In this document: positions 16,837 to 25,502 of the stretch, piece after piece
How positions within the stretch are numbered: the stretch's first letter is position 1
How the letters are laid out: each line of letters starts with the position of its first letter
Source: JACMNW01 sp031406155
GTDB taxonomy: Bacteria > Pseudomonadota > Alphaproteobacteria > Rhodobacterales > Rhodobacteraceae
Direction: 5' to 3'
Assembly: GCA_031406155.1 (NCBI GenBank)
Contig: JANOGW010000058.1
Coordinates: forward strand, 7,559 to 71,558
DNA length: 64,000 nucleotides
The notes under the pieces: generated by a model
The model's input: only the letters and a program-made list of their open reading frames with translations
Told to the model about the DNA's origin: nothing
Database searches by the model: none
Translations under genes and position numbers: made by a program

Positions 16837-18849
16837 ATGACAACACTGTTGGTTCAAGCCGGCACCAGTGCCGCAGCTTTGCAAAACATCATTGACACTG
16901 CACCCGATGGGGCGCGGATCGTGCTGGAAGAGGGCACATATCGGTTTACCCAGACGGTGGAGATCGACCGCGACGGCATCACCCTGGAAGGCCAGGGACA
17001 GGTGACGATCATCGCCGATGCCCGCCTGAACGGCGAGCCCGCGATCCAGATCGGCGCCCCACTTTACACCGAGGTCACGGCTGATCCGGTGCGCATCACG
17101 GCCAACGCCGATGCCGGTGCCAGAACCATTTCGCTGCAAACCGGGCACGGGGTGCAGGTTGGCGATGTCATCTGGGTTGAACAGCCGAACGACGCCGCGC
17201 TGTTTGCAGAGATCGGCGATACGCTTTGGCGGCAGGACAAGCCATTGCGCACCGGACTTGCCGAGGTGCGGGCCGTAAACGGCGATACCATCACCCTTGA
17301 TCGCGGGCTACCGTTCGACTTTGACGCAACTGTGACAACCGTCGAAGTGACGCAGATGGTGCGGAATGTTACGGTCAAGGGCCTTACCCTGCGTGGCGAT
17401 TTCGGTGCGTCGAACAAAGCGGACTTCAGCAACGGGATCGCCAGCGAGGCGGGTGGCATGCTGATGGTGGTGAACGCGTCTGTCGGCACCGTGCTTTCAG
17501 ACATTGATCTGGTAGAACCGGGGTCAAACGGGCTTGTGCTGGGTCGATCGATGGACGCGGTAGTAAAGGATGTCTCGGTGACCGGGGCACACAACAAAGG
17601 CGACGGCGGCAACGGGTATGCGTTCTGGCTGCGCGATATCACCGACTGCACCTTCACCGATCTGCGCGCCGTCGATACCCGCCATGCCGTGCTCTTTGCC
17701 AGCTATACCTCGGCTACCGGCAATGACGTGCATGTGTCTTACACGAACCGGGACATAAATTTTCACGGCGGGTTGGACAGTGGCAATTCGGTGGTTGTTG
17801 ACCATTCGATCCGCACTGTCGAGGAACAGCGGTTTCTGGGGGCGGTCAGTTTCGTCAATCCCGGCACCGAATATGGCGCGCCGACCAACGGTGGCGCGAA
17901 CAGCATCACATTTCGAAATGTCATCGGGACCGTTCGTTCGGACCTTATCGCCGCGCAAAACGGGGGGACTACGATTGCCGCGCTGGGGGGCAATGACACG
18001 CTGATCGGTGGCGCGGGCAGTGACGAACTGGATGCAGGCACGGGAAACGACTGGATTGTCGCATCGCGCGGCTACGACGTCGTGCTTGGTGGGGCGGGAT
18101 CGGACACCTTTGAATTTGCCTTTGAACGCGATCAGGCCATCGTCCAGACAGCGGGCACCAAGACTGTGGTGACAACCGCACTTGGCACCGCTTCCCTGAC
18201 GGATGTCGAGATGCTTAAGTTCACCAGCGGCACCGTCACCATTGCCGCCGCCGTCACGCCAACTTTGCGGGGCGACGCAGGGTACGAGCGGACCGATATA
18301 ACCTTGACGCTGGTGGCCGATGATCTGGTCAATGCCGTAACCATGGTCGGCAGCCGCAACATCGGATTTATGGGCAATGCGCTGGCCAATAATGTGATCG
18401 GGAACGCGGGCGACAATCAGATCTACGGCGAGGGTGGCAATGACCGGCTGTTTGGCGGTCTGGGTCACGACGTCGTCTCAGGCGGGGCGGGTGACGACTA
18501 TCTGCATGGCGGATCGGGCAATGATACTTTGACCGGCGGGTCGGGCAACGACACGCTGGCCGGCCGGCAGGATGCCGATCTGTTCGTTGCGAGCGATGGC
18601 AGCAACTTAGTCGAGGATTTCAGCATTGCCCAAGGCGACAGCGTTGTTTTCCGGGGGTTCTCGACCGCTGATCTGATCACGTCACTGGGCAATCACCTTG
18701 ATGGTCGCAGCTTTTCGACGGATTACTTCACAGTGGCGACGCAATACATTAACGGCAAGCAGACGCTGCTGATCGTGTCGGACGCGGGCGACAGCCTGGC
18801 CTTGCAGAACCTCCAGGCTGCGGACCTTTATGCGTATCTGATTGCGTAA
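16837..18849 (+). CDS. Secreted right-handed beta-helix protein with RTX repeats (candidate polysaccharide-modifying enzyme)
   Basis: A 670-residue protein. Residues 1-370 have the solenoid pattern of pectate-lyase-like right-handed parallel beta-helices (GITLEGQGQVTI, NVTVKGLTLRGDF, GTVLSDIDLVEPGSNGLVLG, TDCTFTDLRAVDTRHAVLFA). Two RTX blocks follow (about 381-425 and 512-585; GGNDTLIGGAGSDEL, GGSGNDTLTGGSGNDT). The RTX tail and lack of a signal peptide indicate type I secretion. The domain order parallels Azotobacter AlgE epimerases (helix module plus RTX module), but the DPHE/DPHD epimerase signature is not visible, so it could be a lyase, epimerase or binding protein. Position next to the alginate-type operon suggests action on that polymer. 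Start at 16837; an ATG at 16816 is alternative. Confidence 0.75.
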   Translation: MTTLLVQAGTSAAALQNIIDTAPDGARIVLEEGTYRFTQTVEIDRDGITLEGQGQVTIIADARLNGEPAIQIGAPLYTEVTADPVRITANADAGARTISLQTGHGVQVGDVIWVEQPNDAALFAEIGDTLWRQDKPLRTGLAEVRAVNGDTITLDRGLPFDFDATVTTVEVTQMVRNVTVKGLTLRGDFGASNKADFSNGIASEAGGMLMVVNASVGTVLSDIDLVEPGSNGLVLGRSMDAVVKDVSVTGAHNKGDGGNGYAFWLRDITDCTFTDLRAVDTRHAVLFASYTSATGNDVHVSYTNRDINFHGGLDSGNSVVVDHSIRTVEEQRFLGAVSFVNPGTEYGAPTNGGANSITFRNVIGTVRSDLIAAQNGGTTIAALGGNDTLIGGAGSDELDAGTGNDWIVASRGYDVVLGGAGSDTFEFAFERDQAIVQTAGTKTVVTTALGTASLTDVEMLKFTSGTVTIAAAVTPTLRGDAGYERTDITLTLVADDLVNAVTMVGSRNIGFMGNALANNVIGNAGDNQIYGEGGNDRLFGGLGHDVVSGGAGDDYLHGGSGNDTLTGGSGNDTLAGRQDADLFVASDGSNLVEDFSIAQGDSVVFRGFSTADLITSLGNHLDGRSFSTDYFTVATQYINGKQTLLIVSDAGDSLALQNLQAADLYAYLIA

Positions 18850-19160
18850 ACGTGGCCGTATCACGACGACTTACAGCCGCAAGTAGGGCCGCCGCGACTC
18901 GCTGCAATCCCCAAGCGATTCGCACATCATGTTGTCTGCACCAGAACAATCCTTCAAATGCGGATAATTTTGGCTTGTTTATCAACAATAAGCCGCAAGT
19001 TTATGCCGAGTTTGGAAGAAATCCCTAGATTGCACCGGCATTTTATAACAGTGTCATTGCTCCGACACGCAGTTGCGGTATTGTGAACACGAAATCGTCA
19101 GAATGCGCATAATTCTGACAATATGTGAACCGTGGGGTGGGGATCTTACGGAGCGAAGTC
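18850..19160. other. AT-richer regulatory region upstream of the LuxR-type gene
   Basis: This 311-bp gap holds no convincing gene. It is visibly richer in A/T than its surroundings from about 18940 on, as expected for promoters. Besides the dyad at 19097-19119 there is GTGTC...GACAC around 19051-19068. A GTG at 19125 could extend the downstream protein by 12 residues but has no ribosome site. Confidence 0.5.
19097..19119. promoter_or_regulatory. Perfect 8-bp inverted repeat upstream of the LuxR-type regulator
   Basis: GTCAGAAT (19097-19104) and ATTCTGAC (19112-19119) are perfect inverted arms separated by 7 bases, a centre-to-centre distance of 15 bp suited to a dimeric helix-turn-helix protein. 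It ends 41 bp before the GTG start at 19161, so it could be an autoregulatory operator. Confidence 0.5.
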
Positions 19161-19802
19161 GTGAATACACACACACCTGTCATCCAGATTGCTGTCATTG
19201 ATCAGAATCCGATGCTCGCATCGGGCATCTGTTCCTTGCTGGAAAAGCGCCCGAATGTGCGCGCCACCCGACTGGACATTCCAGAACAAGGTGAGCTTGT
19301 GATCACAACAAATTTTGATGTGGTGATCATTGATCCGACGCAAACCGATCTGTCTCCGGCGGAGCTTTGCTTGATCCTGGGTATCCGGTCGGGGTCGCCC
19401 AACGTGATCGGCTACTTCAGTGATGTCTCTGCCGCGCCGGCACGCGCCTGCATTGCCGCTGGCTTTCGCGGATTCCTCCCAAAGACGACCGCCTTTGAGG
19501 CGCTGCAAACGGCAATCGATGCCGTGCTGGTTGGGGCGCTTTATATCGACGCGGCGTTCGCCGATCTACTTTTCGAACCCGCAAGACCGCTTCCGGGCCT
19601 GCGGCCGCGCGACCTGACCGACCGCGAGGCATATGTCCTGAAATCCGTGGCGCGCGGCAAAAGCCTGAAGGAAATTGGTATAGAACTGGCATTATCGTCC
19701 AAGACCATCGAAACCTACAAGGCGCGGGGCAGCACGAAGCTAAACCTGCAAGGGCGGCGTGCGATCGTGGAATATGCGATTCGCAGCGGCTGGGTGCAAT
19801 AG
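19161..19802 (+). CDS. LuxR/NarL-type response regulator
   Basis: A 213-residue protein with a receiver-like N-terminal domain and a LuxR-type helix-turn-helix C-terminus (residues about 150-213: LTDREAYVLKSVARGKSLKE, IGIELALSSKTIETYKAR). In the receiver, a phosphoacceptor-position Asp (VVIIDPT) and the conserved Lys (GFLPKTT) are present, but the acidic pair at the end of strand 1 is reduced to a single Asp (AVIDQNPM), so phosphorylation may be weak or absent. GGAG lies 8 bases before the GTG at 19161. No sensor kinase is adjacent. It sits between the RTX genes and algD and is the obvious candidate regulator of the exopolysaccharide locus. Confidence 0.82.
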   Translation: MNTHTPVIQIAVIDQNPMLASGICSLLEKRPNVRATRLDIPEQGELVITTNFDVVIIDPTQTDLSPAELCLILGIRSGSPNVIGYFSDVSAAPARACIAAGFRGFLPKTTAFEALQTAIDAVLVGALYIDAAFADLLFEPARPLPGLRPRDLTDREAYVLKSVARGKSLKEIGIELALSSKTIETYKARGSTKLNLQGRRAIVEYAIRSGWVQ

Positions 19803-19852
19803 CGCCGGGGAATCTGCCTCCCAAATGTGTTGCTCATTGTTGAAGAAATGGA

Positions 19853-19866
19853 AACGCCAAGGCGTT
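19853..19866. promoter_or_regulatory. Perfect dyad AACGCC-AA-GGCGTT upstream of algD
   Basis: A perfect 6-2-6 palindrome 51 bp after the LuxR-type stop and about 210 bp before algD. It could be a protein-binding site for control of the operon. The spacing from algD leaves room for a promoter in the A/T-rich stretch at 19940-19980. Confidence 0.35.
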
Positions 19867-19916
19867 ACAGGCCGCATGACGGGTCTCGCCGCGTTGCAGC
19901 GTAGCCTCCGGGTTTT

Positions 19917-19946
19917 CCTTACAAGATTTTCGCCGGACTTGTAAGG
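19917..19946 (+). terminator. Inverted repeat followed by T-run between the luxR-type gene and algD
   Basis: CCTTACAAG (19917-19925) and CTTGTAAGG (19938-19946) form a perfect 9-bp stem with a 12-base loop, followed by TTTTT at 19947-19951. This fits an intrinsic terminator of the LuxR-type gene, 114 bp past its stop. The TTTT on the 5' side as well means it could equally be a dyad operator for algD. Confidence 0.55.
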
Positions 19947-20074
19947 TTTTTCCGAAAACTTAATAGATTATTCAGGGTTTACCCCGACTTTCCAATGCCC
20001 CACAGAACAACTTATGGTTGTTTTACGCCGCGCTGCCGCAATCGGCGCGGATAGCAATCAGCTCGTTGGGATGC

Positions 20075-21400
20075 ATGAATATGGCAACAATCGCGGTTTT
20101 TGGAATTGGGTATGTCGGGGTCGTCTCGGCGGCCTGTCTGGCGAAGGACGGGCATCAGGTTATTGCCGTTGACGTGGACCCCGCCAAGGTTGCCGCGATA
20201 AATGCAGGCCTTTCTCCCATCGTGGAGCATGGGCTGAACGATTTGATAGCCGAGGTTGTGGCCGCGGGCAATCTTACGGCCACACTGGACGGCATGGCGG
20301 CCGTCCGCGCGGCAGATGCATCCTTCGTCTGTGTCGGCACCCCGTCGGCGCCTGACGGATCGATCAGCCTGGGCTATATCGACGGCGTGTGCCGGACCAT
20401 CGCGGCGGCACTTCCCGGCAAAGACGCGTTTCATTCGGTCATCCTGCGATCCACCATCGTGCCCGGCACGATGGAGAAAACCTGCGTTCCGACCCTGGAG
20501 CAGGTATCGGGCATGACAGCGGGTAAAGACTTCGGGGTTGGCTACTATCCCGAATTTCTGCGCGAAAGCACTGCCATTCAGGACTATTACGATCCCGGCC
20601 TCATCGTGTTCGGCGCGCTTGATCCGCAAACCGCGGATTTCCTGACAGCGCTGAACAAGGATCTGGACTGCGACATCCATATGGTCGACCTGCGGTCTGC
20701 CGAAATGGTGAAGTACACCTCGAACTCCTGGCGCGCGGTGAAGGTCACCTTTGCCAATGAAATCGGCAATATCGCCAAGGCCTGCGGTCTGGATGGGCAG
20801 CAGATCATGAAGATCCTGTGTTCCGATCACAAGGTTTCGATGAGCCCGTATTTCATGCGGCCGGGATTTGCCTTTGGCGGGTCATGCCTGCCCAAGGACG
20901 TGCGCGCACTGCGGGCCATAGCGGCGGATATCAAGGTGGCCTCGCCGCTGCTGGATGCGGTGCTGATCGCCAACGCCGAACAGATTAACCGCGCGGAACG
21001 CATGATCCATGCCTCGGGGTCAACTTCGGTAGGTATGGTTGGCATCAGCTTCAAACCTGGCACAGATGACATGCGCGAAAGCCCGCTGGCCGAACTTGCC
21101 TCGCGGCTGATCGACCGGGGCATTTCGCTGACCGTCTATGACCCTTTCGTGCACGAAGCCTATGCCAATGACCAAAACGCAGCTGGCCGTGGCAATGACT
21201 ACAACATCGATCTGAAAGATCGCCTCGTGCCAACCATCGCGGAATTGCTTGCCAAGTCCGACATCGTGCTGGTCGGCAACAAGTATGACGAGACGATCGA
21301 GGCGTTGCAGGCGGCGGTCAGTGACCGGCTAGTGATCGACCTTGCCCGTATCATGCCGGGCGCGCGGTCCGGTGGCAGCTATCAAGGTATCTGCTGGTAA
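20075..21400 (+). CDS. algD: GDP-mannose 6-dehydrogenase
   Basis: The 441-residue product oxidises GDP-mannose to GDP-mannuronate, the committed step and monomer supply for alginate. It has the Rossmann start IAVFGIGYVGVVSAACLA, the catalytic cysteine motif GFAFGGSCLPKDVRAL (Cys271) and SFKPGTDDMRESPL, and it ends in GICW exactly as Pseudomonas AlgD does (436 residues). The surrounding YFMRPGFAFGG is specific to AlgD rather than UDP-glucose dehydrogenase, which is separately encoded at 48774. The ATG at 20075 is chosen on homology; an ATG at 20081 is alternative and the ribosome site is weak. It is the first gene of a 12-gene operon. Confidence 0.95.
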   Translation: MNMATIAVFGIGYVGVVSAACLAKDGHQVIAVDVDPAKVAAINAGLSPIVEHGLNDLIAEVVAAGNLTATLDGMAAVRAADASFVCVGTPSAPDGSISLGYIDGVCRTIAAALPGKDAFHSVILRSTIVPGTMEKTCVPTLEQVSGMTAGKDFGVGYYPEFLRESTAIQDYYDPGLIVFGALDPQTADFLTALNKDLDCDIHMVDLRSAEMVKYTSNSWRAVKVTFANEIGNIAKACGLDGQQIMKILCSDHKVSMSPYFMRPGFAFGGSCLPKDVRALRAIAADIKVASPLLDAVLIANAEQINRAERMIHASGSTSVGMVGISFKPGTDDMRESPLAELASRLIDRGISLTVYDPFVHEAYANDQNAAGRGNDYNIDLKDRLVPTIAELLAKSDIVLVGNKYDETIEALQAAVSDRLVIDLARIMPGARSGGSYQGICW

Positions 21401-21401
21401 A

Positions 21402-22877
21402 ATGGGCATGCTCGCACATATCGCCTACATCTGCGTTTTCTTCGGCCTCGGCCTGAGCATTCCGATCCATTCGTTCGCGGATGTCTCGGGTGCTTTGGCG
21501 GTGGTCGGCGTCATCGGGCTGTGGCGTTATTCCTGGGCATTGCTCAATTTCCTGCGGGCATCGCTGTTCCTGAAATGGGTGCACCCCAGACGCAAGGCGC
21601 GTGCGATGGCGGCCTACGCGGCGCGGCCCTATGCCGCGCATGCGTTTTTCATGGTCACCAGCTACAAGATCGAACCCGAGGTAACGACGCGGGTCTACCA
21701 ATCCATATTCCGGGCGGCGGCCCGATCCGAAGGCGGGGCAACGGTTGTGGCATCCGTCGTCGACAGTGCCGACAGCCGCTTGATCCGACAGATGTTCGAC
21801 GCCAATCCAGAGGCATCGACCACGGTACGGCTGATCATCGACCAGATCCCCGGCACCGGCAAACGCGACGCGCTGGCGCGGTCTCTGCGGCTGATCGCAC
21901 GAGAAGCCCCGACTGCGCGCGATATCGTGTTGTTCGTGGATGGCGACAGCTGCGTGCCGGTCGATATCGTTGCAGCGACGGCACCCTTCTTTACAGACCC
22001 CGATATGGGTGCTGTCACCACCGATGAACAAGTGGAAATCAAGGACAGCGCGCTGTTCCGCGACTGGTTTTCCCTGCGCTTCAATCAGCGGCAGGTGATG
22101 ATGTCGTCGATGGGCCTGTCAAACCGGGTGCTGACCCTGACCGGCCGGATGAGCGTGGTGCGCGCCGATCTGGCGACGGATGCCGGGTTCATCAATCAGG
22201 TGCAATCCGACTTCATTGATCACTGGCGTCTGGGGCGGGTGAACTTCCTGACCGGCGATGACAAGTCGACGTGGTTCTGGCTGCTGAAGAACGGCTACAA
22301 GATGGGCTATCTGCCCGATGTCGCCTCGGTTTCAATGGAAAGCCAGCCGCTGCCCGGGTTCGTGGACAGCGCCGTTACGCTGATGATCCGCTGGTTCGGC
22401 AACATGCTGCGCACCAACGGACGGGCACTTGCCCTGCCACCATCAAAGATCGGCTATTTCACCTGGTGGTCCATTCTTGATCAGCGGGTGGGGATCTGGA
22501 CGACGCTTGCCGGCCCGATCTCGGTTCTGTTCGGGGCCATCTTTCTGGAACCGCTGGTGCTGCCCGCCTACGTGGCCTGGGTCATGTTCACCCGCTACAT
22601 TTATTGCTGCATCCTGTCGCTGGTCCGGCTGGAGCGGTTTCCGATCACCTATCCGTTCTTGCTGTACTTCAGCCAGATCGGCGGCGCGGCGGTGAAAAGC
22701 TTTGTGCTGTTCCGGTTGGATAAACAGCGCTGGACCCGGCAATCAAGTGTAACCGCCGCGCAAAAGACCGACCTGCCATTTGGCGCGCGGCTGAAGAAAC
22801 TCTCCTCGATCTACACCCATGCGCTGGCCCTTGGATGGCTGACATTGGGTGTCGTCGTTCTGTCTGGCGTTGTCTGA
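21402..22877 (+). CDS. alg8: Alginate-type polymerase, family 2 glycosyltransferase
   Basis: A 491-residue inner-membrane processive glycosyltransferase (Pseudomonas Alg8 is 494). There are two N-terminal hydrophobic stretches, a cytosolic GT2 domain and several C-terminal membrane segments. Catalytic signatures are FVDGDSC (Asp180, Asp182), a TTDE segment after it, and TGDDKSTWFWLL, whose Asp is the expected general base for chain extension; all look intact. It polymerises GDP-mannuronate across the membrane with Alg44. The ATG starts 2 bases after the algD stop. Family membership is clear; polymer identity (mannuronan) is inferred from AlgD. Confidence 0.93.
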   Translation: MGMLAHIAYICVFFGLGLSIPIHSFADVSGALAVVGVIGLWRYSWALLNFLRASLFLKWVHPRRKARAMAAYAARPYAAHAFFMVTSYKIEPEVTTRVYQSIFRAAARSEGGATVVASVVDSADSRLIRQMFDANPEASTTVRLIIDQIPGTGKRDALARSLRLIAREAPTARDIVLFVDGDSCVPVDIVAATAPFFTDPDMGAVTTDEQVEIKDSALFRDWFSLRFNQRQVMMSSMGLSNRVLTLTGRMSVVRADLATDAGFINQVQSDFIDHWRLGRVNFLTGDDKSTWFWLLKNGYKMGYLPDVASVSMESQPLPGFVDSAVTLMIRWFGNMLRTNGRALALPPSKIGYFTWWSILDQRVGIWTTLAGPISVLFGAIFLEPLVLPAYVAWVMFTRYIYCCILSLVRLERFPITYPFLLYFSQIGGAAVKSFVLFRLDKQRWTRQSSVTAAQKTDLPFGARLKKLSSIYTHALALGWLTLGVVVLSGVV

Positions 22878-22897
22878 AACACGTGAAGGAAAATCGA

Positions 22898-23977
22898 ATG
22901 GAACCCAGTACTGCATTGGAACTGACCAAGGAACAATTGTCATTCCTTCCCAGCAAGGGCGACCATCCGATGATGGACATCCCTTTCATGGTAGGTATCG
23001 ACGGTCGGCAGTACCGGGGCATGCGGCTGTCGCTGGTGATGGCCGAAATCGGCGGCCTTATGGACCCCGGCCTTGAAAATGCGACACGGCTGATGCGGCT
23101 GGTGTTCCCATTTCACGGCTTCAGCGTGACCTTGGGCGTGCTTGGTCTGATCAAGCATGTCGATCGGGAAAAAGGTCTTGCCTCAGTCAGTTTCGTTGAT
23201 CCGGGCGGCGAGCATCTGCCGCAGATGCGCCATATCCTGAATTCCTACATCGCCGGTGATCTTGTGGCACTTGGCGGGGTCATTGGCGTGGGGTCCACCT
23301 TGCCATCGCCAGCGAAACGGGCGGCGAATGACGCGGCCAAGCGCAAGTTTACGCTGGGGCGCCTGTTTGGCAGCGCCGGCATGGTTCTGGCCACGGTGCT
23401 GCTGGTAGGTGGTGCAGGCACGCTAGCCTACAGCCGCATCTTCACCCAGCAGATCGAAACGCCCGGTCGTGCCATGCAAGACGGCCTGACACTTGGCGCG
23501 ATTGCCGCGGGGCAGTTGGACTATGTGAACCTGGAGGCAAGCGAAGGCGAGGTTGCGTTTTCGATCCGCACCATTTCGGGTGATTTGCTGTCCATCGCCA
23601 TGCCTTGCACCTGCGATGCGACGTTGCAGGGAACCGAGGTTGGGGCAACTGTGCAGGCGGGTGACGCCGTGCTTGGGGTATCCGCACCCGATGCGCCGCT
23701 GGTGGTGAACACGCAGGTCACGTCGGACGAGTTGCTGCAACTGGCCTTTGCCGACCATGTCAGCATCCGCTTTGCCGACGGCGAGACGATCCGTGCGCGC
23801 GCCGAAACAGAAGGCCTGCGCGGCCAATCCGGCGATGCGCTGATCCCGGTGCGCCTTGTTCCCGATGTTGCTCTGCCCGCCAGCCGCGCCGGCCAGTTGG
23901 GCAAGGTGACCATCATCCGGCCGCTGCCTTTCGGTCTTGGCACTGCTTCCGCCCCTGTCCCCATCTCTGGCAATTGA
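22898..23977 (+). CDS. alg44: Alg44-type polymerase co-protein with a degenerate PilZ domain
   Basis: A 359-residue protein laid out like Alg44: an N-terminal PilZ-like domain (about 15-120), one membrane helix (about 155-175) and a periplasmic HlyD-like beta/alpha-barrel part (CTCDATLQGTEVGATVQAG). The segment MRHILNSYIAGDLVALG aligns with the end of the Pseudomonas PilZ domain. However, the c-di-GMP motif RxxxR is replaced by HPMMD (23-27) and the DxSxxG motif by VMAEIGG, so binding of c-di-GMP in the known way is unlikely. In Pseudomonas this binding is required to activate Alg8. AAGGAA precedes the ATG. Confidence 0.88.
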   Translation: MEPSTALELTKEQLSFLPSKGDHPMMDIPFMVGIDGRQYRGMRLSLVMAEIGGLMDPGLENATRLMRLVFPFHGFSVTLGVLGLIKHVDREKGLASVSFVDPGGEHLPQMRHILNSYIAGDLVALGGVIGVGSTLPSPAKRAANDAAKRKFTLGRLFGSAGMVLATVLLVGGAGTLAYSRIFTQQIETPGRAMQDGLTLGAIAAGQLDYVNLEASEGEVAFSIRTISGDLLSIAMPCTCDATLQGTEVGATVQAGDAVLGVSAPDAPLVVNTQVTSDELLQLAFADHVSIRFADGETIRARAETEGLRGQSGDALIPVRLVPDVALPASRAGQLGKVTIIRPLPFGLGTASAPVPISGN

Positions 23978-23992
23978 ATTGGATGTGATCCG

Positions 23993-25501
23993 ATGAGCAA
24001 ACCGATTTATCCCCTCGTTCTTTGCGGTGGCATGGGCGCACGGCTGTGGCCAATGTCACGGATCGAACAGCCGAAACAGTTTCAACCTGTCCGTGGCAAA
24101 GGCAGCCTGTCCTATTTCCAGACCACGGTGCAGCGTCATCGCGGCGACGATTTCCATGCCCCAATCGTGGTGACCAGTGCGGCGCAGACCGTGCTGGTGC
24201 ACCGGCAACTGCAAGACCTGCAGATCCGGTCAACCGTCATCGCCGAACCGATGGGCCGCAACACCGGGCCTGCGGTTCTGGCCGCAGCCTTGACGATTGC
24301 AAAAACCGATCCCGAGGCACTGTTGCTGGTCTTGCCATCGGATCACATCATCACCGGCAACCTGAACGCCACGATCCTTGCCATGCGCGAAGCTGCGGAT
24401 GACGGCCGGATCGTACTGTTCGGCATTCCGCCGACCTATCCGGAAACCGGCTATGGCTATATCGTCGATGGCGGTGGTTATGGGTTCATTCCCGGCCTGC
24501 ACAGGGTTGATCGTTTCATCGAAAAGCCGCCCTCCGAAGTCGCAAAATCGCTGATCGCAGGTGGTCATGCCTATTGGGCGTCGGGCATCAGCCTGTTCCG
24601 CGCCGATGTGATCATCGAAGAATTCCTGCGCTTCGATCCGCAAACCTTTTACTCGGTGTCCGAGGCGGTTAGCAGCGGCACGCTGATCGACGACTCCCTG
24701 CATCTGGAAGCGCGCGCCTTCGCCAAAGCCACGTCAGAGCCGACTGAACGGCTGGTGTTCGAACGCTCGCCAACCACGGCGCTGGCACCCGCACTGAACA
24801 TCGAATGGGATGATGTCGGCGCCTGGAATGCGGTGCAGAAAATCTCGGCCAAGGCCGATGATGGCAACGTCAAGACCGGCGATGTCTATGCGATGGATAC
24901 CAAGGATTCGCTGATCCAAAGCGATGGCCGTCTGGTTGCGGTCATCGGTCTGCGCGACATGATCGTGATTGACACACCGGATGCCCTGCTGGTGACCAAC
25001 CGCGAAAATGCTCAGAACGTGAAGCAGATGGTTGATCAGCTGAAAAAGCATTCGCGCCGCGAAGTGCAAAGCCACGTCATCCGCGAAACCAGCTGGGGCC
25101 GGGTTGAACCCCTGTCAACGGCGCACGGCTATGACATGCAGATGATTGTGGTCGCTCCCGGTGCCACGGTGCGGGTCAACGGCACCGGGCTAGGCCCCAG
25201 CCTGCTGACCTTCATCAACGGTGGTGCTGTTTACGAGGTTGACGGCCGCCCGGTTACGGCCAAGCGCGGCGAAAGTGTCACCATTGCCGCTGACGTCACC
25301 TTGCCGATGACCAATGTCACCGGGCGTGAACTGCGCGCCATGCAACTGATGCTGACAACGGGCGGTGAAGAACACGAAGAATGCGCAGGCTTGGGAGCCA
25401 TCGCTATTGCCCCGATGTTCGCAAACCCGAACCCGCCGCATGTGGCCGATCACAAGCGTGACGCCACACCCGTCGCCAAACTTGTACGGGCGGTCGTCTG
25501 A
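23993..25501 (+). CDS. algA: Mannose-1-phosphate guanylyltransferase with a degenerate isomerase domain
   Basis: The 502-residue product has the AlgA/ManC layout. The guanylyltransferase half is intact: LVLCGGMGARLWPMSR, EQPKQF, PSDHII, FIEKPP and NIEWDDVGAW. It supplies GDP-mannose. The C-terminal cupin that in AlgA isomerises fructose-6-phosphate to mannose-6-phosphate is present as a fold (VVAPGATVRVNG, from residue 387) but lacks the zinc-ligand motif QxHxxRxEHW; residues 393-407 read VRVNGTGLGPSLLTF. Isomerase activity is therefore probably lost and must come from another gene. The ORF starts 15 bp after alg44 and ends 1 bp before the algG start. Confidence 0.9.
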   Translation: MSKPIYPLVLCGGMGARLWPMSRIEQPKQFQPVRGKGSLSYFQTTVQRHRGDDFHAPIVVTSAAQTVLVHRQLQDLQIRSTVIAEPMGRNTGPAVLAAALTIAKTDPEALLLVLPSDHIITGNLNATILAMREAADDGRIVLFGIPPTYPETGYGYIVDGGGYGFIPGLHRVDRFIEKPPSEVAKSLIAGGHAYWASGISLFRADVIIEEFLRFDPQTFYSVSEAVSSGTLIDDSLHLEARAFAKATSEPTERLVFERSPTTALAPALNIEWDDVGAWNAVQKISAKADDGNVKTGDVYAMDTKDSLIQSDGRLVAVIGLRDMIVIDTPDALLVTNRENAQNVKQMVDQLKKHSRREVQSHVIRETSWGRVEPLSTAHGYDMQMIVVAPGATVRVNGTGLGPSLLTFINGGAVYEVDGRPVTAKRGESVTIAADVTLPMTNVTGRELRAMQLMLTTGGEEHEECAGLGAIAIAPMFANPNPPHVADHKRDATPVAKLVRAVV

Positions 25502-25502
25502 T

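Noticed and set aside
13904..18849. Dense short repeats that might suggest a CRISPR array or satellite
   Set aside because: They are in-frame GGxGxD codons of RTX nonapeptides, imperfect at the DNA level and without spacer/repeat architecture.
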